DNA of 60,791 bases from an uncultured Flavobacteriales bacterium (GTDB lineage: Bacteria; Bacteroidota; Bacteroidia; Flavobacteriales_E; Vicingaceae). The stretch is taken from positions 1-60,791 of the forward strand of contig CALCHN010000074.1 of the NCBI GenBank assembly GCA_937901255.1. Direction: 5' to 3'. Positions 1 through 7,693 of the stretch are shown piece after piece. The position numbers and the translations under genes are program-made. Position 1 is the first letter of the stretch, and each line of letters starts with the position of its first letter. Under the pieces are notes generated by a model. That model was not told the DNA's origin. It saw only the letters and a list, made by a program, of their open reading frames with translations, and did no database searches.

Positions 1-63
1 GTTTGAGGTTTGAGGTTTGAGGTTTGAGGTTTGAGGTTTGAGGTTTGAGGTTTGAGGTTTGAA
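1..63. repeat. 7-bp tandem repeat (GTTTGAG)n
   Basis: Eight exact copies of GTTTGAG followed by one imperfect copy open the window, so the array may continue to the left. It lies downstream of the leftward ACT-domain gene. The rest of the gap to 239 shows no gene. Copy number could vary by strand slippage; no function is evident. Confidence 0.9.
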
Positions 64-239
64 GTTCGAAGTCGGAAATGTGCGGTGGATTCCTCTATTG
101 AGAGTGTGGTGTGTTTTAAGTTTAATTCTACCCCCTCTATTTCAAGCATTTGCTTGGAATAAAAAACAACTCTTTACTAAACTCTATTAATTAAGCCACT
201 TTTATTAGTGTATTCGTGGCTTATTAACTGTGAAATAGC

Positions 240-902
240 TTAGCCTAACCTATTAATGTTTTTAAGAATTGAAAATGCTCTATCAATGTTTTCATCATTT
301 ACAATAATGGTAAATTCGTGCATGGTAGAAATGATATCTAAAATATTAATTCCTTCCCAAGCTAATTTTTTTAAGATAAAGTAGTAAATCCCCGAAACAT
401 CAGCATTTTCGCTAGGCAATTTAATGGTTAATGAAGAAAGCCCTGTTGAAGCTTGTAGTTGTTTTTCGTTCTTAAAAATATCATTAATATCGTTGTTTTC
501 AGAATCACTTAAAATAATAGAAGTTTCATAAACACCTTGAGAGAAAGCAAAGAAAATATCTTTTTTACCTTTTAGTTTTTTCAGTAATTGCGATTGACAA
601 TCTATTAATGATTCAGAATTCTCAAAAGTATAATAGGTAATTTTTGAACGAACAGTAATATCTCCTAGTTTGTTTACCACTTTTCTAATTTTAATCTGAA
701 AAGTAGGATCAAACTTTGGCGACAATCTTTTTAGAGCCATTACTATTGCTCCAATTTTAACATCTTTATTTAATTCTTCGTCAATTTCTGCTTTTATCTG
801 ACGAGAAAGTGATGACAAGTTAATTAATCCTTCTGCTAATGCTTCCTCCAAAAATGGAGATTTTTTTATAATTTCTTCAACAACTACGTGTACTGCTTTC
901 AT
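240..902 (-). CDS. ACT-domain-containing protein, probably regulatory
   Basis: This is a 220-residue cytoplasmic protein with no signal peptide. Residues 1-75 look like a small helical, possibly winged-helix segment. The C-terminal half resembles a pair of ACT modules: a beta strand with an FAFSQGVYETSIILSD stretch near residue 115, then SGIYYFILKKLAWEGINILD and a HEFTIIV strand near 195. ACT domains bind small ligands such as amino acids. Similar short Bacteroidota proteins are often annotated as aspartate-kinase-like, but no kinase domain is present. It is divergent from cas1, separated by about 250 bp, and is probably the chromosomal neighbour of the CRISPR insertion rather than part of it. 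The ACT fold is inferred from pattern; the ligand is unknown. Confidence 0.6.
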   Translation of the reverse strand: MKAVHVVVEEIIKKSPFLEEALAEGLINLSSLSRQIKAEIDEELNKDVKIGAIVMALKRLSPKFDPTFQIKIRKVVNKLGDITVRSKITYYTFENSESLIDCQSQLLKKLKGKKDIFFAFSQGVYETSIILSDSENNDINDIFKNEKQLQASTGLSSLTIKLPSENADVSGIYYFILKKLAWEGINILDIISTMHEFTIIVNDENIDRAFSILKNINRLG

Positions 903-1150
903 TCTTTCTATTTATTGTTTTTTATGGTCAAGATGTTAACTCCCTTATGGTTGTTTCATCTTTATTATTTTCAATTATTTAACAATTGGGCAGTAAAAAT
1001 AGTAATTAAATCAAAAAAACCAATATTTTTTAACAAGATGTTTGAAAAAAATGAAAATTTAACTTCTTGGCAACTTTACTCAATTAGTTATATGATACAA
1101 CTCATTGATAAACAGATTTATGTTTTGTACATTTAAAACTAAAAAATATT

Positions 1151-2035
1151 ATGATAAAACGCACCTTATTTTTTGGAAACAAAAGTTCTCTTACCACAAG
1201 AAACGAACAGTTAATTATAAAAACAGACGAAAAAGAAGCTAGTATTCCAATTGAAGACATTGGCTTTGTTGTAATTGAAAATCAAGAAAGTTATATCTCT
1301 TTGCCAACAATAAACAAATTGATTAATAACAATGTTGCTGTAATTTTTTGTAATGAAAAACACATGCCTACTTCTATGTTAATGAACTTAGACGGACATC
1401 ATTTGCAACATGAATATTTTAAAGCACAGATTAATGCTTCCGACCCCTTAAAAAAACAACTGTGGCAACAAACGGTTAAAACAAAAATCCAACATCAAGC
1501 ACAATTACTTGAGAAAATTGGACAAGCTAATACTCCTCTAAATTATTATGCTTCAAAAGTATTAAGTGGAGATAGTGATAACAGAGAGGGTGCTGCTGCA
1601 GCTTATTATTGGAAGCACATTTTTGATTTTGATTTTAAAAGAGAACGGTATGGCGAACATCCTAATGCTTTTTTAAATTATGGATACATTGTTTTGAGAG
1701 CTGCTGTTGCAAGAGCATTAGCCGGAAGTGGTTTATTAAATACCATTGGTATTCACCACAGAAATAAATACAATGCTTTTTGTTTGGCTGATGATATTAT
1801 GGAACCTTATCGTCCGCTTGTTGATAGTAAAGTACTTGAAATTATAAATAATTACGATACCTCAGAGCTTACCACCGAAATTAAAGCAGAATTACTAAGC
1901 ATACTTACTCAAAACGTTTATTATCAAAACCAAGTTAGTCCACTAATGGTGGCTCTAAACAAAACCACCAGCTCGCTTCAACAATGTTTTGCAGGGAGTA
2001 GTAAAAAAATTATTTATCCGAAGTTATGGAACTAA
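1151..2035 (+). CDS. cas1: CRISPR-associated integrase Cas1 (type II-C)
   Basis: Cas1 is the DNase/integrase subunit that, with Cas2, inserts new spacers at the first repeat. The protein has 294 residues, the normal size for type II Cas1. An N-terminal beta domain (about 1-75) precedes the helical catalytic domain. Likely metal ligands are Glu146 in the NREGAAAAYYW segment, His202/203 in GIHHRNKYNAF and Glu218 in DDIMEPYRP. The ATG at 1151 follows an AT-rich 250-bp gap, and the stop overlaps the cas2 start by 10 bp, so the two are surely co-transcribed. Unlike most II-C loci, where cas9-cas1-cas2 form one operon, cas9 here lies on the far side of the array and on the other strand. Confidence 0.97.
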   Translation: MIKRTLFFGNKSSLTTRNEQLIIKTDEKEASIPIEDIGFVVIENQESYISLPTINKLINNNVAVIFCNEKHMPTSMLMNLDGHHLQHEYFKAQINASDPLKKQLWQQTVKTKIQHQAQLLEKIGQANTPLNYYASKVLSGDSDNREGAAAAYYWKHIFDFDFKRERYGEHPNAFLNYGYIVLRAAVARALAGSGLLNTIGIHHRNKYNAFCLADDIMEPYRPLVDSKVLEIINNYDTSELTTEIKAELLSILTQNVYYQNQVSPLMVALNKTTSSLQQCFAGSSKKIIYPKLWN

Positions 2036-2355
2036 ATGCATATAGGGTTATGTGGCTATTTGTTTTCTTTGATTTACCTACCGAAACTAAAAAAGACAGA
2101 AGAAACGCTTCTTTATTTAGAAAAAAATTGCTTCAAGATGGTTTTAGCATGATGCAGTTTTCTGTTTACACAAGGCATTGTGCCAGTGGTGAAAGTGCTG
2201 ATGTTCATGAAAAAAGAATAAAAAGTATGTTGCCGCCATTAGGTAAGGTTAGCATTTTACGAATTACCGATAAGCAATTTGGAAATATTATGAACTATTG
2301 GGGTAATGTAAAACAGGATAATATTAAAACCCCAACACAATTGGAATTGTTTTAA
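2026..2355 (+). CDS. cas2: CRISPR-associated endoribonuclease Cas2
   Basis: Cas2 forms the dimer that bridges two Cas1 dimers in the spacer-integration complex. The 109-residue protein has the ferredoxin-like start MWLFVFFDLPTETKKDRR, with the conserved Asp at the end of the first strand (FFDLP), and the QFSVYTRHC strand typical of type II Cas2. It ends LELF. The start overlaps cas1 by 10 bp, implying translational coupling. No cas4 or csn2 follows, which fits subtype II-C. Confidence 0.97.
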   Translation: MELNAYRVMWLFVFFDLPTETKKDRRNASLFRKKLLQDGFSMMQFSVYTRHCASGESADVHEKRIKSMLPPLGKVSILRITDKQFGNIMNYWGNVKQDNIKTPTQLELF

Positions 2356-2377
2356 TTATTATTTGGTTCTCGATACC

Positions 2378-2405
2378 CCAATACTCCGCTTTTGCTCTGT
2401 ATTGG
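2378..2405. repeat. Imperfect stem-loop after cas2
   Basis: Perfect 7-bp arms CCAATAC (2378-2384) and GTATTGG (2399-2405) enclose a 14-nt loop, with weaker complementarity outside (CTCGATA and TACTCGAAC). No T-run follows, so this looks more like a REP-type intergenic dyad than an intrinsic terminator. It sits between the convergent cas2 and ATPase genes. Confidence 0.5.
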
Positions 2406-2516
2406 CTACTCGAACTGACAAAAAATAATTTTCAGCCAAAAGTTATTATTACTAACTTTAAAATACTGTATATAAAGGCTTCATGAAAATTTCTAAAACA
2501 TATTGTTCTCTACTTT

Positions 2517-3653
2517 TTAATACTTAGCTTGTATCCAACGCATTAAGTACTTATCATAAACTTCATAGTAAGGTTGAGCTACACCAGTATTATGAAACAA
2601 CATTTCTTTAGTGATTAATGCTTCTAAATTTCTGGTAACTGTAGATGGTGTTCCTAATTGATGTGTATTAATAAATTTTTTTGCATTGGGCTGATACACT
2701 TTTGTTTCTTTACCTACAGCAATTAAAAACTTCCATTGCGATTCGGTTAATAAGTTTTTGTATTGATAAAAAGTAGGTTCATTGAGTTTTAATATTGTTT
2801 GTGCAGCAATTTTTGCTTCTTCTATTCCATTATTATTTTTATTTAGAGCAAATAAGGTGTAACAAAAATACTGGATATAAAAGGTATGCAATTGAGTCCA
2901 ATCGCAAATAAAATTTAAACATTCATCATTAATTGTTCTCCCTGCATTATTAAAATGTTTTTTGATAAATTTTTTATATTCAACTTCTGAAATAGCTTCC
3001 ATACTCATATTGGTACAGCTTGCAAAAAAAGGTCGTTTGGCAGAATTAAATATTTCGTGCATCATTTTCTGGTTGCTTCCACAAAAAATAAAGGAAGTGT
3101 TTTTAAGCTGCTGTATATACGTTCTTAAAAGAGCTTCGGTATTTTTTTCGGGATAGGTTAATATTTGTTGAAACTCATCAATGGCAAATACTATTTTAAT
3201 GTTATGACTATCCAAAAAACTTAAAATATTACCTATAGTGTTATTTTTTTGTTCGTGAGTACTCAATGTTAAACTTAATGAAGGACTTCCTGTAAGTTCA
3301 TCAAAACTAATTACTGGTCTAAAGCGTTGGAACAATTCCATTATTTTTTTTCCCAAGGTTTTTTGTGGAGGAAATGCATTGTAAACTGCCGTAGCTATAT
3401 GGTTGGTAAAATCTGCTAAATTATTGGTAGCTAAAATATCTGCATAGATGCAAACCATGTTGGTGTTGTTTCTGTGCTTATAAAAAAGGTGGTGTAATAA
3501 ACCTGTTTTCCCTAACCTACGTTTAGCAAATAAAGTAACATTTACACCATTAACAATATATTCGCTTAATTGTTTGGTTTCTTCTTTTCTATCGCAAAAG
3601 AATTTAGGTCCACGATATATTTTCCCATAAAAGGGGTTGTTTTTATCTTCCAT
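2517..3653 (-). CDS. AAA-type ATPase of the archaeal-ATPase-like family with C-terminal winged helix
   Basis: The protein has 378 residues and no signal peptide. A P-loop is visible as LFAKRRLGKTGLL (about residues 40-52) and a Walker B as KIVFAIDEFQQI (about 152-163), followed by a sensor-like SFIFCGSNQ strand. The last 90 residues (LTESQWKFLIAVGKE onward, with LGTPSTVTRNLEALI) look like a winged-helix DNA-binding domain. This layout matches stand-alone STAND/AAA ATPases common and mobile in Bacteroidota and Archaea. It is convergent with cas2 and diverges from the array flank. The upstream region carries four palindromic iterons that its winged helix might bind. There is no direct evidence for a role in CRISPR immunity; it may be a passenger. 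Confidence 0.75.
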   Translation of the reverse strand: MEDKNNPFYGKIYRGPKFFCDRKEETKQLSEYIVNGVNVTLFAKRRLGKTGLLHHLFYKHRNNTNMVCIYADILATNNLADFTNHIATAVYNAFPPQKTLGKKIMELFQRFRPVISFDELTGSPSLSLTLSTHEQKNNTIGNILSFLDSHNIKIVFAIDEFQQILTYPEKNTEALLRTYIQQLKNTSFIFCGSNQKMMHEIFNSAKRPFFASCTNMSMEAISEVEYKKFIKKHFNNAGRTINDECLNFICDWTQLHTFYIQYFCYTLFALNKNNNGIEEAKIAAQTILKLNEPTFYQYKNLLTESQWKFLIAVGKETKVYQPNAKKFINTHQLGTPSTVTRNLEALITKEMLFHNTGVAQPYYEVYDKYLMRWIQAKY

Positions 3654-3682
3654 GCAACAAAAATAAGAATTAAAAATAAATT

Positions 3683-3740
3683 ACGCAAAATGTGTAACGC
3701 AAAATGTGTAACGCAAAATGTGTAACACAAAATGTGTAAC
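3683..3740. promoter_or_regulatory. Four tandem 14-bp palindromic iterons upstream of the ATPase gene
   Basis: Copies start at 3683, 3697, 3711 and 3725. The first three read ACGCAAAATGTGT plus A; the fourth, ACACAAAATGTGT, is a perfect 5-bp inverted repeat around AAA. They begin 30 bp upstream of the leftward ATPase start codon. Exact phasing and dyad symmetry suggest binding sites for a dimeric regulator, perhaps the ATPase itself. That role is inference. Confidence 0.6.
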
Positions 3741-3820
3741 AATACATTTTACGAATCACAAACACACTTATAAAAAATAAACAAGTAGTGTTTGTAAACC
3801 ACAACTACTTTTTAAATTAA

Positions 3821-3867
3821 AAAAATGCTCCAATTAAAGCAATTCCGTCTTTAAAAGGAGCATTTTT
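3821..3867. terminator. Bidirectional terminator-like hairpin, module copy 1
   Basis: Arms AAAAATGCTCC (3821-3831) and GGAGCATTTTT (3857-3867) are perfect. An inner TTAAAG/CTTTAA stem lies inside, with a 9-nt loop. The A-run on one side and T-run on the other make it a plausible factor-independent terminator in both directions, including for crRNA transcripts moving leftward out of the array. Confidence 0.7.
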
Positions 3868-3920
3868 AGTAACGATATTTCTTTTTAACTTTATGGCTAT
3901 TAGAAGCTTCAGCAGCAACT

Positions 3921-3956
3921 AACATCGTGTTTCCTAAGCGTAATCAATTCGGAAAA
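3921..3956 (-). repeat. Decayed CRISPR repeat 1
   Basis: On the plus strand this reads AACATCGTGTTTCCTAAGCG and onward. It matches the array repeat over the half next to the core (AAyATCGTryTTCCTAA) and is diverged over the distal half. It occupies exactly the position of the first true repeat in module copy 3. Confidence 0.8.
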
Positions 3957-4065
3957 TCTGCCTACACCAACTATAAAATTTAATAGCAACATTTTACGAA
4001 TCACAAACACACTTATAAAAAATAAACAAAACGTGTTTGTAAACCACAACTACTTTTTAAATTAA

Positions 4066-4112
4066 AAAAATACTCCAATTAAAGCAATTCCGTCTTTAAA
4101 AGGAGCATTTTT
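4066..4112. terminator. Bidirectional terminator-like hairpin, module copy 2
   Basis: This is the same hairpin as in copy 1, shifted by 245 bp. The left arm carries one change (ATACTCC instead of ATGCTCC), which breaks one pair and should weaken the stem. Confidence 0.6.
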
Positions 4113-4165
4113 AGTAACGATATTTCTTTTTAACTTTATGGCTATTAGAAGCTTCAGCAGCAACT

Positions 4166-4201
4166 AACATCGTGTTTCCTAAGCGTAATCAATTCGGAAA
4201 A
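4166..4201 (-). repeat. Decayed CRISPR repeat 2
   Basis: It is identical in sequence to the decayed repeat at 3921-3956, so the decay preceded the tandem duplication. It is followed by a 32-bp spacer-like segment to 4233. Confidence 0.8.
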
Positions 4202-4310
4202 TCTGCCTACACCAACTATAAAATTCAATAGCAACATTTTACGAATCACAAACACACTTATAAAAAATAAACAAGCCGTGTTTGTAAACCACAACTACTT
4301 TTTGAATTAA

Positions 4311-4357
4311 AAAAATGCTCCAATTAAAGCAATTCCGTCTTTAAAAGGAGCATTTTT
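4311..4357. terminator. Bidirectional terminator-like hairpin, module copy 3 (array-adjacent)
   Basis: The perfect arms ATGCTCC/GGAGCAT flanked by A and T runs lie 54 bp from the first array repeat. In the crRNA-sense (leftward) direction the hairpin is followed by TTTTTTT, so it is well placed to end pre-crRNA transcripts. Confidence 0.7.
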
Positions 4358-4410
4358 AGTAACGATATTTCTTTTTAACTTTATGGCTATTAGAAGCTTC
4401 AGCAGCAACT

Positions 4411-7400
4411 AATATCGTACTTCCTAATCTTTAATCAAACCACAACTTTATGTCCATGACATAGATAATGTAGATGAATATCGTACTTCCTAATCTTTAA
4501 TCAAACCACAACAGCGGTTTAAGATGCTTACATTTACAGGGAAATATCGTACTTCCTAATCTTTAATCAAACCACAACTTTATGTCCATGACATAGATAA
4601 TGTAGATGAATATCGTACTTCCTAATCTTTAATCAAACCACAACTTTCGTTTCTTCTTCTAAATCACCACTGTGAATATCGTACTTCCTAATCTTTAATC
4701 AAACCACAACATGCTCACGTATAATACCGGAATGAGGCGAAATATCGTACTTCCTAATCTTTAATCAAACCACAACTGTTTTACTCATGTTTTTAAAATT
4801 TAGTTTAATATCGTACTTCCTAATCTTTAATCAAACCACAACCTTACCTATATATTAATAGTAGAACAATGCAATATCGTACTTCCTAATCTTTAATCAA
4901 ACCACAACTTCTTTGTAACTTTTATACATATTAACACCAATATCGTACTTCCTAATCTTTAATCAAACCACAACCATAATCAATAAAAAATTAACCAATA
5001 AATAAATATCGTACTTCCTAATCTTTAATCAAACCACAACTCTGCATCCATTTGCTAAATAATTTGATTTAATATCGTACTTCCTAATCTTTAATCAAAC
5101 CACAACAATATTTGAAGCATCGCTAACGGGCGAACTAATATCGTACTTCCTAATCTTTAATCAAACCACAACTCAATCTTGTTTTTTTTACAAAAATACT
5201 GAAATATCGTACTTCCTAATCTTTAATCAAACCACAACTTATCAAACAATGCTCTAAATCAACAAGCAAATATCGTACTTCCTAATCTTTAATCAAACCA
5301 CAACGGAGTATGTTAGATTACTTGAAGAAGTAAAAATATCGTACTTCCTAATCTTTAATCAAACCACAACTCAAATGTAACATTGTACTTTTTAACCATT
5401 AATATCGTACTTCCTAATCTTTAATCAAACCACAACAACTCACCACCTATTGTTGATACTCCTATGAATATCGTACTTCCTAATCTTTAATCAAACCACA
5501 ACTTAAGTAAGAAACTGTATTAAGAACATAAGAATATCGTACTTCCTAATCTTTAATCAAACCACAACTAGTGGGGATCAATACTCACATTTATTGTTAA
5601 TATCGTACTTCCTAATCTTTAATCAAACCACAACTTCACAGCATCCTACATCTTCAAAATTATTAATATCGTACTTCCTAATCTTTAATCAAACCACAAC
5701 TTCTCCATCTGAAGTAACTGTATCAATATCAATATCGTACTTCCTAATCTTTAATCAAACCACAACTGATTCATATCTGGCACCGCTCTAATTTTTAATA
5801 TCGTACTTCCTAATCTTTAATCAAACCACAACTATGCAAAACACAAAAAAAAACACTATGCAATATCGTACTTCCTAATCTTTAATCAAACCACAACTGT
5901 ACGTTGAGCGGTTAGTAAAGCATTTTGAATATCGTACTTCCTAATCTTTAATCAAACCACAACAAGGGTAGGAGATTGGAAAACAGAAGAAACAATATCG
6001 TACTTCCTAATCTTTAATCAAACCACAACAGATTGTATTACTAATTCTCCTTCAATATAAATATCGTACTTCCTAATCTTTAATCAAACCACAACATTCT
6101 TTAGCCAAATATGTATGAAATTAGGAATATCGTACTTCCTAATCTTTAATCAAACCACAACGAGTTGATAGCTCTGACAAACGTTTACAAAAATATCGTA
6201 CTTCCTAATCTTTAATCAAACCACAACTGTAATGCTTGGCACAATATGGCCAGTAAAAATATCGTACTTCCTAATCTTTAATCAAACCACAACAAATGGT
6301 ACTCCGTGGTTTCCTGTCATTTTAATATCGTACTTCCTAATCTTTAATCAAACCACAACGAAAGTGATTGTCTTGATGTTATATTTTGAATATCGTACTT
6401 CCTAATCTTTAATCAAACCACAACACCACCATGGAAATAAACAAAGATGAAGAGAATATCGTACTTCCTAATCTTTAATCAAACCACAACCCACATTGGC
6501 GAACAAGGCATATACAACGAAATATCGTACTTCCTAATCTTTAATCAAACCACAACAGACCCTGTAGTATTTGACCCTACAGACACAATATCGTACTTCC
6601 TAATCTTTAATCAAACCACAACAATCAGGTTCAAAATACGAAATTACGACATAATATCGTACTTCCTAATCTTTAATCAAACCACAACTGGTTTTAGTTA
6701 ATATTAAAATGATGGAGCAATATCGTACTTCCTAATCTTTAATCAAACCACAACTCAGATAGTATTAAGTATTTTTGTAATCTAATATCGTACTTCCTAA
6801 TCTTTAATCAAACCACAACTCCGTTAAATAAATACACCGCTGGGTTATGAATATCGTACTTCCTAATCTTTAATCAAACCACAACAGGAAATTGCAACAA
6901 AATTTCACTGTTTCAAATATCGTACTTCCTAATCTTTAATCAAACCACAACATACTTCTAACACTTCTGGGTTCTCTTTTAAATATCGTACTTCCTAATC
7001 TTTAATCAAACCACAACTTCTTTCAGTTGAACATTTAAAGCATCTGCAATATCGTACTTCCTAATCTTTAATCAAACCACAACGATGCTACGAAAAGAAT
7101 AATAGAATTACTAATATCGTACTTCCTAATCTTTAATCAAACCACAACTCCTTTACCTTTAGTTTCAAACTTTTTGCCAATATCGTACTTCCTAATCTTT
7201 AATCAAACCACAACACTCCGGAGGTTAAGCAGACAAGTAATATTAATATCGTACTTCCTAATCTTTAATCAAACCACAACCATTTGAAGCTCGTCAAAAA
7301 CAGGCTCAGGAATATCGTACTTCCTAATCTTTAATCAAACCACAACGAAGAAGATAGTAATTTTATTTTGTTAGCTAATATCGTACTTCCTAATCTTTAA

Positions 7401-7608
7401 TCAAACCACAACAGCATACTAATTAATTAAATCAATATTGTTAATATCGTACTTCCTAATCTTTAATCAAACCACAACTAATTTAGATGTTTCAATATAT
7501 TCCTTTTAATATCGTACTTCCTAATCTTTAATCAAACCACAACTGTGGTTTGAGAGTTTCTGAAGTAATCAAAATATCGTACTTCCTAATCTTTAATCAA
7601 ACCACAAC
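4411..7608 (-). CRISPR. Type II-C CRISPR array, 49 repeats and 48 spacers
   Basis: The 36-bp repeat begins AATATCGTACTTCC and ends AATCAAACCACAAC on the plus strand. All 49 copies appear identical, including both terminal ones. Of the 48 spacers, 42 are 30 bp and six are 29 bp. The crRNA-sense repeat is the minus strand (5' GTTGTGGTTTGATTAAAG), because that 5' half pairs with the anti-repeats of the tracrRNA-like units near cas9. Transcription in the sense direction therefore runs right to left, from the cas9 side toward the triplicated module. Spacers 1 (4447-4476) and 3 (4579-4608) are identical, indicating an internal duplication. The sense repeat ends TACGATATT, reminiscent of the repeat-embedded promoters of other II-C arrays. 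Confidence 0.99.
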
Positions 7609-7640
7609 GCTCGCTTCGCTCGCGTTGTAGTTTGATTTTT
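7596..7640 (+). terminator. Hairpin between the last repeat and an inverted half-repeat, with T-run
   Basis: The end of the last repeat (ATCAAACCACAAC, 7596-7608), a 15-nt GC-rich loop (7609-7623) and an inverted partial repeat GTTGTAGTTTGAT (7624-7636) form a 13-bp stem with one mismatch. It is followed by TTTTT (7636-7640). In the plus direction this is a good intrinsic terminator that would stop antisense transcription of the array before cas9. On the minus strand the same arm can mask the 5' half of the first-transcribed repeat, the odd position becoming a G-U pair. Confidence 0.7.
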
Positions 7641-7693
7641 GGCCCAATAAGAGGGTTCGACCAAACTATGTCAAAGAACTTTTAATTTTTCTA

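Larger units (their letters stand above)
3744..4410. repeat. 245-bp module in tandem: two full copies plus a 177-bp third copy abutting the CRISPR array
   Basis: Unit starts are 3744, 3989 and 4234, spaced exactly 245 bp. Copies differ at only a few positions, for example the stretch just before GTGTTTG. Each unit has the same order: a decayed repeat keeping one end (AAACCACAAC, ending at 3805, 4050 and 4295), a 115-bp core with a terminator-like hairpin, then a repeat position. In units 1 and 2 that repeat is decayed and followed by 32 bp of spacer-like sequence; in unit 3 it is the intact first array repeat at 4411. The core is therefore the array-flanking (leader or trailer) sequence, multiplied by tandem duplication. 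No ORF is present. Confidence 0.9.

Noticed and set aside
888..1136. 82-codon frame just before cas1
   Set aside because: Overlaps the ACT gene's start, is rich in Phe, Leu and Lys as expected for translated AT-rich non-coding DNA, and resembles no family. It is treated as the cas1 upstream region.
2517..3653. ATPase as a core CRISPR adaptation gene
   Set aside because: It is on the opposite strand with its own control region, and its family is widespread outside CRISPR loci; only proximity supports a link.
3744..4410. Reading the 245-bp tandem units as an IS or plasmid iteron region
   Set aside because: No terminal repeats, ORF or replication gene; the units align instead with the array flank and carry decayed CRISPR repeats.
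5594..6701. Open frames of 65 and 84 codons with repeated SYFLIFNQTTT
   Set aside because: They are readings through CRISPR repeats and spacers; the repeat happens to lack stops in that frame.
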